From: Coprinellus micaceus
Taxonomy: Eukaryota; Basidiomycota; Agaricomycetes; Agaricales; Psathyrellaceae
Reading direction: 5' to 3'
DNA: 64,000 bases
Assembly: GCA_951394405.1 (NCBI GenBank)
Contig: OX596342.1
Coordinates: forward strand, 1,054,001 to 1,118,000
Below are positions 50,581 through 61,799 of the stretch, one piece after another. The notes under the pieces were generated by a model that worked only from the letters and a program-made list of their open reading frames with translations, had not been told where the DNA came from and ran no database searches. The number at the start of each line of letters is the position of its first letter. The stretch's first letter is position 1. The position numbers were made by a program, and so were the translations under genes.

Positions 50581-51524
50581 TCACGCGCTCAACCTCGTGA
50601 ACAACCTCGTCGCTAATACCCCCACTCCGAACCCTAGCAGCAGCTTCCCCAAGTCTTCTACAGACCACACTCCCACTCGCATAGAACCTTCCACGGCGAC
50701 TCCACCTGTGGACTTGGGCGGTATGCGCTCGTCGTCTGCTGGGAAGGCGACACCTTTCGCGCGCCAGTCGGCAAAAGGGGCCGTCGATTCGAAAGCCTGC
50801 TCAAGCCCAGGGAGGCCATCTATACTGGTCGTGTTCTTCAGCATCCAGTAGTCCTTGATTCCCGCGCCCGAGGCAATGTGGTCTGCATGGTCTACGTCGT
50901 ACTGCTCCCTGGGCTGCATACAGTTGTGGAGTTTGTACCTCGGTGCCCTGTAAGCGTAGAAAGGGATGGAGTAGCCGCAAGACTGCCAGTACGATGGGCA
51001 TAGTTAGATGGTGTCTGGGGAGACAAAGGAGGGGAGGCTCACTGATCCGACTTTGTGCACGTCTATCCATATAGCGGCGCGTGAGCCTGGTTGACGCTTG
51101 TCGACGGGGAGCAGCTCGTCGTAGTCTGGAGTTCCGAATTCAAATACCTTGGCTGGCCCATGTTCAGCCCTTTCCAGAGAGGAGGTGAAGTAAGTCACTC
51201 GCCAGTCCCGAAGAGCCGTACAATCTGAGGCGGCCCTTCAAACGCGACGAACATGATCGTGATCCTCCCGTTCTCGTTTGCGTGCGCAATGGTCTCGTTT
51301 CCGCTCCCCGTCAGGTCCTCGTACCACACCGCATTGCTTGTAGCCCGCTTCGAGTCGGTGTGGCCGTCTTCGTTGTATACGACGTGCATGGTGTTTTCGA
51401 AGCCCTTGGGGGAGACATTTACATGTCCGTCCTCAGCGAGCGGTGCAGTCGCGACATAGAAGATCTTTTGTTCGTGAATCCACTGGATGATGTTCCCGGG
51501 AATATGGTCGAAGAACTTGACCAT
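50581..51524 (-). CDS. Pyridoxamine-phosphate-oxidase-fold protein, copy 2
   Basis: Tandem paralogue of the gene at 49.1-50.1 kb with the same exon plan. MVKFFDHIPGNIIQWIHEQK, IFYVATAPLAEDGHVNVSPK, WYEDLTGSGNETIAHANENG, RITIMFVAFEGPPQIVRLFG in exon 1; AKVFEFGTPDYDELLP and GSRAAIWIDVHKVGS in exon 2; SCGYSIPFYAYRAPRYK in exon 3. The C-terminal helix SVEDLGKLLLGFGVGVLATR is clearer as a membrane tail than in copy 1. Intact. Stop TGA at 50581-50583. Confidence 0.88.
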
Positions 51525-52167
51525 CGCGACTTCAAACTGCCCTTCGGGTACCTAGGTGCGCCAGGGGATGTCGACTGTGAAGAATAGAAAGATAAGATTC
51601 ACAGAAACCTGATTATGACTCGGCGTTTATGCAGAACATGCGATGCATGACATCAGGAAGAGTCCGTATAGGGTCCGTTCGGGCGGCTCTGTATCAGGTT
51701 TTGCCAGGCCATGCAGCAGATAAAGGGGTGCAGAGCAGACCCCTGTATGTATGCTCTTCCCCAGCCCATGGAAATTTTTGAAGGAAACGATAGGGAGGAA
51801 AGGGGTGTTGTCGAGCCCCTAACCGCCGGCAAGTTGGGCTTCTGGGATAATGTGCTGGTTCGGCAGGCTTCGGTAGGTTCCGATGCCCATTTTTTCTCGC
51901 AGGTTGACTTTCATGATCGACATACTTGGCCCAATTTTGACCCTTACACTCTTGTGAACGGAGCTTCAGCTACACCCACTGCCCCCTTCCAACGCCTGTT
52001 CAGCGTAGTATGACTCGTCATCCTTCTCTTAATTAGTGCTCTGGGCATGCCCCAGGACGGACTTAATCGTTGACCGATACCGGCCCCTCTCCCATTCATT
52101 CTGCGGCCCCGATGCCAGATACTTAAGAGGCGCACAGCGCCCTTCCCGTCCCACTCGTAGCACCACC
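51525..52167. other. Intergenic region
   Basis: Divergent promoter space between PNPOx-fold copy 2 and the SMP-30-like gene; nothing else supported. Confidence 0.5.
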
Positions 52168-53835
52168 ATGAAACTCTTATGCATCTTGTCGCTCGTTTAT
52201 CCTCTTTGCGTCGCGTGCGATGTCAAGCGCTCAATATTCCAAAGTCAAGATTCTGGTCAGGTGGTAGTAAGAGATCACCCCCTCTAACCTTCTAGCGACC
52301 CACACTAACGCATTTCTAGTTCGTCGATCCGGCATCTGCGGTTCTAGATACCTTCCGCACATCCTCATGCGACCTCTTCAAGCAAACAGAACCCTTCAAC
52401 CCCACCTCCACCTCCCCACCCTTCTTCCAGGTCTTCGACCCCGAGTTCCTCAAGATCCTCGGTCCCAGCGCATCCATAACAGAGATCGCGTCAAACGACT
52501 CCTATGCGTTCGCGCACGAGGCTCCCATCTACAACCCGGACACGGATGAGGTGTTCTTCTCGAGTATGATAGCGGGCCCGTTGGTGGACTGTGGTCTGGA
52601 GAAGAATAACTTCATGAATAAGATAAGGATGGTGCATGTAGAGGCGGCTCTGGCGTTGGGACGTTCTCCTGTTAATGTTCCTGTCGAAGAGGTACGTTCG
52701 GATCCTTCTCGTGATTTACTCTTGATTCCGCTGTAGCGCCGACATTCACTTCCTGGACATTCATTTGAGTGTCGGTGGTGTGCTAACATTCTGTCCGACT
52801 CGTAGCTTGACCTCTCCGAGGACGTGCAAATGACGAACGGCGGCACAGGCCCCTTCCACGGCTCCCTTCTCCTGATCACCTCCGGACGCGGCACGCGACC
52901 GCCGTCCGTCGTCGCTGTGAACCCCAAGCCTCCTTATAACACCACCGTATTGTGGAACAATTACTATGGAAGGCAGTTCAATTCGCTGAATGACGCCAAA
53001 ATCCACCCAAGTGGAAAGATCTTCGTCACTGATGCTCCGTAAGTGCCACCTTCTTTGTTTCTCTGGGAATACTAGGAGGTCTTCTTGCTCACACAGACTG
53101 TAATTTCTCGCACGGAAATAGATATGGGGCTCAGTTGGGGTTCAGGCCGCCAGCTACGCTACCAAACCAAGTCTATCGCTTTGACCCAGTGACAAAAGCG
53201 GTTCGTGTGGTAGCGGTGGACTTTGACATTTGCAACGGAATCGCGTTCACCGCTGATGGGAGGACAGCATACGTGTTAGTCACTCTGCCTCACAGTCGGT
53301 AATCTCGCTGAGCTCACCTCGACGACTTCAGGTCAGACACTGGTTCGACAGGTGGGCCCACGAGGCCCTCCACAATGCAAGTTAATCAATTTCCCCGTGC
53401 CTTTGCTTCTCATCCACCCTTACCTTACAGATACGCATTCGACGTCGACTCCGCCACGCATGCTTTCACGAACCGGCGCATCTTCGCGTACGCAGACATT
53501 GGGATTCCGGACGGCCTCATCGTTGATACACGAGGTAACGTGTACACTGGAGCAGGGGACGGCGTGCACGTGAGTTCAATTCTTCCCCTTCGTTGCATTG
53601 CCCCCCGTCCGGGTTCCTTCAATTCTCAAAAACGTTTATACATCCCCAAATACCTCCCCACTTATTTGAACAATAGGTATGGAATTCGAAAGGCACCCTC
53701 CTGGGTAAAATTTTCATCGGGATGGTTTCTGCCAACATGGCGTTTGCGGGAGATGGGCGGTTGGTTATCCTGGCTGAGACGAAGGTCTTTGTGGCGAAGG
53801 TTGCGGCGAAATCGTTTTCGTTGGCGTATCCATGA
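52168..53835 (+). CDS. SMP-30/gluconolactonase-like secreted protein, copy 1
   Basis: Six-bladed beta-propeller lactonase family, probably extracellular. Signal peptide MKLLCILSLVYPLCVACDV. Exon 1 52168-52266, exon 2 52320-52691, exon 3 from 52806. Conserved pieces: FAHEAPIYNPDTDEVFFSS (metal-site Glu in blade 1), MTNGGTGPFHGSLLLITSGR, NNYYGRQFNSLNDAKIHPSG (NSLND metal-binding motif), FVTDAPYG, ICNGIAFTADGRTAYVSDTG and GIPDGLIVDTRGNVYTGAGD. The intron 53377-53430 appears to use a GC donor (AT|GCAAGT); the paralogue has GTAAGT at the same place. Ends FSLAYP at the TGA 53833-53835. The inverted paralogue is at 58.7-60.6 kb. Confidence 0.88.
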
Positions 53836-54969
53836 CCACGCTCATACGGCTACGGGAAGACGATAATACAATAAGCGCGTTTCGCCGTTGGATAGATGTT
53901 CGGTCCGAGTCGGAAGCCCACTTTCGACGTACCTACTGTTCAATGATCTCGGTGCCCTTATCCCTATTGTCGCTCAGGATGGAGTGCCCCTTCATAAATC
54001 CCTCATCCAATTTCAAAAGGTAGGAAGATCAACATTTCGCGAATTTAAGCGCCTGCTTGCGAAGTACCCGAGGCTCGTGATGTCATTGGGCGGTAAGTCG
54101 ATGACGTAGGGAAAAGGTCTACATGCTCCGTGGGCCGTAAATCCGATCGTATGCAAAGTCGAGACGGACAACGACCTGAAGTGATCAACGAATACTGGGA
54201 AGAGGGAGAAATCGGGGTGGGGACTGGGAAGCTGGATGGAAGGTCGCGACTGGCCTGGGAAAGATGAAAAAGACAAACTCAAGACTTTACATAACGCCCC
54301 AGCCAAGCTCTTTCGTCGTGTATCCCGTCCTCACGCTGCATCACGCCCAGGTCATCTGTCGCGGATGGAATGGGAGCAACGGGGCCATCGGCCTTCCTTG
54401 TTTCCTCCGGATCAAAAATCCTGGGCATCGTCCAATGCAGGAGTCGGCGATTCAAATGGCTGCAAACCTTGATATCGAGGTGGCGGCGCCGCTTTCAGCG
54501 CCAAAACCCGTCTACAGTTGGCTACGGCCTTTGAGTTATCTCTGTGCACGCCCCCGGGGCTCAGCCGACAAAAAGCCCGCCCATCATATAGATAAGAAGA
54601 CGTCAATGAAAACGTGTCAAGGGGATTTGAAGCCCCTATGTTTTGGTGCAGTCCCCCCACTCATGGGCGCATTATACGGGATATCGAATCGGCAAGCGGG
54701 GAATAAAGAGTCCAGCGGCCAAACGGAATAACTCATAGCAGGTCGGAGCAGGAAAGGGGGAGAACGTATGGATTGGGCTTCAAAAGGGAGTATTTTGATT
54801 GGTTCAATCGTGTCAACGCCGGCATTCGCTTTCACGTGCCGGAACGGTTAAATTTGTCCTTTAGGCGGAGCCGGGATGCTCCATCCCAACCTTTCCCTTC
54901 AACCATCATCCCCCGCATCGTCGTCGTCGTCGCTCTCGTCGTCGCCGCCGTTAGCCACCACCTCGAACG
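53836..54969. other. Intergenic region upstream of aconitase
   Basis: About 1.1 kb. No supportable gene; the last about 100 nt hold short CGTCGT repeats (54919-54950) just upstream of the aconitase start. Confidence 0.45.
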
Positions 54970-57652
54970 ATGTTGAAGCTCTCCAGCAAGTCTGCGACCG
55001 CATGGCGTGCTCTCCAGCGGCAATGCGCCGCCGGTATGGCCACCGCTGCCCCTAGAATCGGCGACACTAAGGTCTCGATGTCTCCCCTCGAGCCCAACGC
55101 CTTCATCAACTACCAGCGCATTGAGGATAACTTGGCTGTTGTCCGCGACAGGTCAGCCCGCTCGTAAATGCAGGGGTCGTTTGTGTTCTAACCCTTATCT
55201 TCCTTCAGGCTGCAGCGACCACTTACACTCTCCGAGAAGATTGTGTATGGCCATCTCGACAACCCCCACGAGCAGGAGATCGAACGAGGAACCAGCTACC
55301 TGAAGCTCCGTCCTGACGTGAGTCGTCCACAGCTTTCTTGACGTACCTCAAGTTGACATGTTGCTATTAGCGAGTAGCGTGCCAGGATGCTACTGCTCAG
55401 GTAAGTAAACTGCTGTTTAATGACGTTTTCCGGCGCTAATAGGGGTTTCAGATGGCCTTGCTCCAGTTCATGTCTGCGGGCATGGACACCGCTGCTGTCC
55501 CCACCACCGTCCACTGCGACCACTTGATTCAGGCCCAGGTTGGCGGTGTCAAGGATCTCGCGCGCGCCATTAACATCAATAGGGAGGTCTACGACTTCCT
55601 TGCCACCGCTACCGCCAAGTATGGCCTTGGTTTCTGGAAGCCTGGCTCCGGTATCATTCATCAAATCGTCCTCGAGAACTACGCATTCCCCGGTGGTATG
55701 ATGATTGGTACCGACTCCCATACCCCCAATGCTGGTGGTCTCGGTATGGTTGCTTGCGGTGTCGGCGGTGCTGACGCCGTCGATGTCATGGCTGGCATCC
55801 CTTGGGAGCTTAAATGCCCCAAGGTCATCGGTGTGAAGCTCACTGGAAAGATTGGCGGCTGGACTACTCCCAAGGGTACGTCGTTCTCATTCTATGCGCG
55901 ATTTTCTCTGACCCCCTCGCAGACGTTATCCTGAAGGTTGCTGGCATTCTTACTGTCAAGGGTGGTACTGGCGCCATTGTCGAATATTTCGGCCCTGGTG
56001 TCGAGAGCCTCTCTTGCACTGGTATGGCTACCATTTGCAACATGGGTGCTGAAATCGGTGCCACCACCTCCCTCTTCCCCTACAACCACCGCATGGCCGA
56101 CTACTTGAAGGCCACTAAGCGTGCTGACATCGCTGCCTACGCTAACAGCTTCGCCCACAACCTCCAGGCTGACGCAGGTGCTGAGTACGACCAGGTCATC
56201 GAAATTGTAAGTCGTGTAGGTCCCTACGTATCGTCCGTGGCACTCAATGCTCCCTGGTTTAGAACCTCAACGAGTTGGAGCCCCATATCAACGGTCCCTT
56301 CACCCCCGACCTTGCCACCCCTATCTCCAAGTTGGCTGAGGAGGCCAAGAAGAACGACTGGCCCGATGACATCAGGGTCGGCCTCATCGGCTCTTGCACC
56401 AACTCCTCTTACGAGGACATGACTCGCTCCGCTTCCATTGTCAAGCAGGCCGCCGACCACGGCCTTGGCTTCAAGAGCAAGTTCACCGTCACCCCTGGAT
56501 CCGAGCAGGTCCGTGCTACCATTGCTCGTGATGGTCAGGTCGAGGCTTTCGAGACTGCTGGTGGTATCGTACTCGCCAACGCTTGCGGACCTTGCATCGG
56601 TCAGTGGGACAGGCAGGACACCAAGAAGGGCGAGAAGAACACCAGTGCGTTGTCCGTTGCTGTCTCAATGCAGTGTTTGCTAACCTCTCACTCCCTTCTT
56701 AGTCGTCACCTCATACAACCGTAACTTTACTGGTCGCAACGACGCCAACCCTGCCACCCATGCCTTCGTCGCCTCGCCCGATCTCACCACTGCTCTCTCC
56801 TTCGCAGGCCGCCTCTCCTTCAATCCCTTGACTGACTCCCTCGTCGGCGCTGACGGCAAGGAATTCAAGTTCGAGGCTCCCAACGGCTACGAGCTCCCTC
56901 CCCGAGGCTACGACCCTGGTGAGAACACCTTCCAGGCTCCACCTGCCGATCGTGCCTCCGTCCAAGTCGCTGTCGACCCCAAGTCCGACCGTCTCCAGCT
57001 CCTCACGCCCTTCAAGCCTTGGGATGGTAAGACCCCTGAAGATATCCCCGTCCTCATCAAGGTCAAGGGCAAGTGCACGACTGACCACATCTCCGCCGGT
57101 GGCCCGTGGTTGAAGTACCGTGGCCATCTCGAGAACATTTCCCAGAACTGCTTGATTGGTGCTATCAACATCGAGAACAACGAGGCCAACAAGATTAAGA
57201 ACCAGATCACTGGTGAATACGGAGGTGTTCCCCAGGTCGGCGCCTACTACCGTGACCGGGGCATCAAGTGGGTCGTCATCGGAGACCACAACTACGGTGA
57301 GGGTTCATCGCGTGAGCACGCCGCTCTCGAGCCCCGTTTCCTCGGTGGCCTTGCTATCATCACCCGCTCCTTCGCTCGCATCCACGAGACCAACTTGAAG
57401 AAGCAGGGTATGCTTGCCCTTACTTTCGCCAACCCCGCCGACTACGACAAGGTCCAGCCCTCCGACAAGGTCTCCATCCTCGGCCTCGAGACCTTCTCCC
57501 CTGGCAAGGACCTCACCCTCCGCATCAAGCACGAGGACGGTACCTCTGAGGACATCTCGCTCGCGCACTCCTTCAACGAGGGCCAGATCGAGTGGTTCAA
57601 GGCTGGCTCTGCGCTCAACCTGATGGCCGCCAAGGCCGCCTCCAAGGCATAA
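54970..57652 (+). CDS. ACO1: Aconitate hydratase, mitochondrial
   Basis: TCA-cycle enzyme that isomerises citrate to isocitrate via a [4Fe-4S] cluster. The presequence [20 protein letters not shown] precedes [20 protein letters not shown]. Seven or more exons; early introns are short, and the last exon (from about 56703) is long. Family motifs: [51 protein letters not shown] (cluster and substrate loop), [14 protein letters not shown] (first cluster Cys), CGPCIGQW (the other two Cys), [20 protein letters not shown] and [19 protein letters not shown]. No residue expected for activity is missing. The 3' region contains frequent C-ending codons typical of highly expressed fungal genes. Confidence 0.97.
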
Positions 57653-58703
57653 GCACTCTGCCCACCCTATCACCGCTACCCATTCACCGTGGCCGAAGCA
57701 GCAGGTTCTCCACCCTGGTGTGTTTGGACACGCATATCCCACCCCCCTTGGCGCGCCGTGTGTAAAAGGAAAGGTCGGCGTCCGTCAGGAAGGTTAAAAC
57801 GGATCGCATAATTTCCGCATGTGTATCATCTTATGTATCTGCATTTCCATCGCTCTCGTGTACTACTAGTTGAGAGTGCTGTGCTCGTCCCGTTGGAGAG
57901 GGCGGGGATTGGGCCTTGGCCTAGTGGGACCACATATTTGCATTGTCTAGTCATTCTGTCGCTAGTTCCTGTCTTACGTTTTCTATAATACACTCTCTCA
58001 CTGCCTCAGATCGGGTTGCCTTTTGGATACCTTTGACAGACGCTAGAATGGTCACAAGATCGAAATTCTAGGTTGTATGCGTGTATAGCACTGAGTGTTG
58101 GGGGGGGGGAAGGGATGGGGGTGGGGGAGGTTGGAAGTGGGTGGCTCTCAAGTTCGTAGATCGCCGGCAGGGCGAAGACCTCACTTAGGCTTGACTCACT
58201 GCATCTGACCTTCGAACCTTACGGAGAGGTTAATGGCTTAACTTTAGTCTCGCCATCTTCGATAAGCGCACCTGGGGGGGACGGATCGAGTGCGGATAGC
58301 AACAAGGCGCGCGGAGTAGATAAATTTGGATTGAACACCTCACCAAAGAAAAGTTCTAACTCGTCAGATGTCGATAACTTGCCCATCCACGAGGCCGGGA
58401 ACAAAATCTAGACAAGATAAGGTCGTCTCTGCCTCGCGCCGTTTGGGGCGGCAATCGGCGTCCAGGGAGGGTCGTTTTGCGATAAGCGCCCAAACCAGTT
58501 CGGCGCTTTCAAAGCCCTCGAACTGAGCCTAAGTGCCGCCTTGAGTGGGCGATTACTGAAAAACCTTGCGGAATGCACCTCCAACTCCATGTATTCCGCT
58601 CCTCGTTGGAGCGTACGTACGAAGGACATCATCTTCACCCCCTCCCCTCCACGTTCGGTATAGAGTTCCCATTTGACCACCTTCCGTGACCACCGCCAGC
58701 ACT
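57653..58703. other. Convergent intergenic region
   Basis: 3' flanks of aconitase and SMP-30 copy 2. Contains the G-rich tract at 58100-58127; otherwise nothing recognised. Confidence 0.5.
58100..58127 (+). other. Potential G-quadruplex tract
   Basis: Ten consecutive G, then GGG, GGGGG and GGGGG separated by 1-2 nt loops. It fits the intramolecular G4 consensus on the + strand and lies about 450 nt beyond the aconitase stop. Folding is inferred. Confidence 0.5.
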
Positions 58704-60646
58704 TCAAGGGTATCGGGGGTATGCGACCGAGAATGGCTTCGCAGCGAACTTCGCTACGAAGACCTTGGTCTCGGCGAGGATGACGAGTCGGCCGGCGCCT
58801 GCGAAGGCCATGTTGGCGGAAACCTGTCCGACGAAGAACTTGCCAAGGAGGGTGCCCCTCGAATTCCAGACCTGTAAGTAAGACGGAGGCGTGGACGTAA
58901 GTTGCGAGACGCGTGTGTGGGCGTTGGTGGAAGGCAAAGGGAAAAGAAGGAAAGAATGCGGAAACGGGGTTCAGTTTCAAAAGGGTTTGGGAGTCCGATG
59001 CGGGGCAAGGCGCTCCGTGAGCGATGGATTGGATGGGTCCCTAAATAAAGGGGATTACGGGTGGTTCGTTCCGACGGAGTTGAAATGCTGAAGCGACGGC
59101 GCCGCCACCGACGGGTCGGTGGGGACGAGTAACGGTTCGAAACCTCTTGACGCATACGAGTCCCAGCGATCCGCGGTCCCTGCGGCGGAACGTCGAATCT
59201 CCGCATTGTGAAGATCACGCAAAGATCATCTCAACTCGGGGTTGAGAAAGTTGGGGTTGTAGACAAGTGGCGATGTTGGAGTCGGCGCACGGCAGAAACG
59301 AAGAGATGGAGGAGAATAATCGGAATAAGGTAGAGGAGAGAACGCACATGTACACCATCATCAGTTCCAGAGTAAACATTACCTTGGGCGTCTACCTGGA
59401 GGCCGTCTGGAATACCGGTGTCGGAGTACGCAAAGATGCGCCGGTCCGTAAAGGCGTGTGTGACGGGGTCGACATCGAACGCGTATCTAATGAATGAAGG
59501 CGGGAAGTCAGAGGGAATAAGCATTTCTGTCAAGTCAACTTACATCGTCGAAGGACGTGTCGAACCGCCGGTAGAGCCAGTGTCAGACCTAAATAGCAAG
59601 GAAGATATGTTTGGGTCGTTTTGCCATTTGGGGAGGGACGAGGCCACCTACACATACGCGGTCGTTCCGTCATAATCAAACGCAACGCCGTTGCAAATAG
59701 TGAAGTCCCCAGCAACGACGCGGACGTCTTTGGTGACTGGGTCGAACCGGTAGACTTGATTCGGCATGGAGGGGGCTGGTCGAAAGCCCAGCACGTTTCC
59801 ATAGCTAATCAAAGGCAAGTGAGGAAATAGCCCTCTGAGCCTTGGAAGGGGACTTTACGGTGCGTCGGTGAAGAATATCTTTCCACTTGGGTGGATTTTA
59901 CCATCATTCAACGAGTTGAACTGTCTCCCGTAGTAGTTGTTCAGGAGGACTGTGGTGTTATATGGGGGTCTTGGGTTGACAAGAACGAGGGAAGGCGGTA
60001 GGGACCCCCGCCCTGAAGTGACCAGGAGCAATGACCCGTTGTATGGGCCTGTTCCCCCGTTCGTCATTTGTACATTGTCAGGGACGGATAGCTGAGATCG
60101 CACAGGTTGTCAACGAGGAAAAATATCGGGAACTGAATTCAGCGGCCCACCCGTTGGATTGCGACGTTCACAGAAGACTGCCCGGACGCCAGCGCCGCCT
60201 CCACGGCGCCCATGTTGATCTTGTTCACGACGTTATTCTTGTTGAGGCCGCTGTCCCCGAGAGTTCCCCCGTTGTTGCTGGAGAAAAAGAACTCATCTGT
60301 GTCAGGGTAGTAGATGGGGGCCTCGTGCGCAAACGCAAATGTCGCGTTCGATGCGATCTGTGTGAGTGAGGGATTGGGACCCAGAATCTCGTAGAACCCG
60401 GGGTCAAAGACTTGAATGAACGGTGGGGGTGTCGAGGTGGGATTGAACAGCTGAGATGACGAGTTCCGGAAGGTAGTCAGAACAGCGAAGGATGCGGGGT
60501 CCACGAACTACGAGGCGTGAGTTCGCGGTTTCAATGCGACACTAAAGCCTTACCACCACCCGGTCATCTTGAGCTTGGCCGGGGCTCCCTCTAACACCCA
60601 AAATAAGGGCCACGCAAAGGAACAACGGGAGGCCCCAGGTTTGCAT
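58704..60646 (-). CDS. SMP-30/gluconolactonase-like secreted protein, copy 2
   Basis: Inverted paralogue of copy 1, intact. The start at 60646 gives a signal peptide (MQTWGLPLFLCVALILGVRG). Exons correspond one-to-one with copy 1: FVDPASFAVLTTFRNSSSQL, FAHEAPIYYPDTDEFFFSSN, VQMTNGGTGPYNGSLLLVTS, NNYYGRQFNSLNDGKIHPSG, FFTDAPYG, ICNGVAFDYDGTTAYVSDTG, YAFDVDPVTHAFTDRRIFAY, GIPDGLQVDAQGNVYSGTDD, and the last exon VWNSRGTLLGKFFVGQVSAN to YPRYP. All introns are GT-AG here. A longer in-frame ATG at 60760 exists, but the signal peptide favours 60646. Confidence 0.88.
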
Positions 60647-61799
60647 AGCGAGCAGAAGTGGCGGTCGAGGTCCTGTGAAACCTTTGAGTAAGCTCAGGTG
60701 AATATATGGCCATCTCCAGGCCCTGTTTCGAAGTCGTCTGGAGAATGACGTTGCATCCATTCATAGCGGCGGATTACCCAGACACGAACTTCGATTTTGG
60801 CCAAGGAGAGTTCTCGCAACGTCCTCGCAGAGTTCTCGCTTAACGACCGGTTCCGTCACGCGAGTTGTGGACGACTGTGAAGCAACTTCTGCAAGTCGAC
60901 TCTCAGACCGATTGCGCCGCGCGAAGCTGATGCTAGACCTTCGAAGACTTGGGAAATCGAGTGGTAGTCGGACCGGGAAGGGCCCCAATAGGTGGGTATT
61001 GCGAGGCTGGGTAAGTACCCCTTGTCCTCGTGGAGGATGCAGTGAAGAGCAAAGCACCTCGGATAGGGATGACGGTGACAAGATGAGTTCAAACACCGCT
61101 GCAGCCACAGGCATTGATCGGCATTCCTTCCTCTTCCCTCAAGTCTACCCTATACCCATCCAACGGTATCCATACAAATTGTGGCAAAACGGGCGTCAGA
61201 ATTTGACGCTGGTTGGGCGATCGCAAGCCCGTCACGTTGACCTACGTTTGGCAGACAGATGATTTGTATCATCGAGACTCGGAGCCATCGGGCGAACATG
61301 AGGCAGGAGGAAAGGTTCTGAATCGATGAAAGCGCCCACCGGTGGTAACAAAAGGGGAACCGATACTTGCCATGGGGAAAGAGGTACGTAGTAAAATTTG
61401 ATTCGAGCATTTCCCTTGAATCGTTGACAATCTGCCAACTGACCACAGGGCGCTGGATGAGGTATCAGAGCAACCCGGGGTGACCATGCGCTGCACCTTA
61501 ATTCCGACGGCGACATGGCTCGGTACTGTAACTCCCCAGTTCGATTTGCATGCCGGTCCCTATGAATCAGAACCACCACGAACCGCCTTCTATTATGGCG
61601 AGGGCATGCTTCGGCGTCTGCTATTCGATTGGAAACTTGGTGATGTGTCTTTCCAAATCCAGCGACTGGGTCCTGGGCCCCTGGACCGATAGGCTTCTAT
61701 AAACGCGACTCGGGAAAGCTTTTACTTTGGGGCACAGTTCCAGATTCTCTTCCACCACTCTCTCGTTCACCTGCGACCATCTCGACGCGCGCCCAAGCC
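60647..61799. other. Intergenic region upstream of desaturase
   Basis: About 1.15 kb between divergent genes. No supportable gene. Confidence 0.45.
61698..61703 (+). promoter_or_regulatory. TATA-like element of desaturase
   Basis: TATAAA 97-102 nt upstream of the ATG at 61800; position is plausible, function inferred. Confidence 0.35.

Noticed and set aside
54919..54950. CGTCGT-rich tract upstream of aconitase
   Set aside because: Simple-sequence leader typical of fungal promoters; no evidence of a specific element.
59120..59150. ggttcgaaacc, resembling a tRNA B box
   Set aside because: The preceding about 60 nt do not form a cloverleaf and there is no plausible A box; it overlaps the 3' end region of SMP-30 copy 2.
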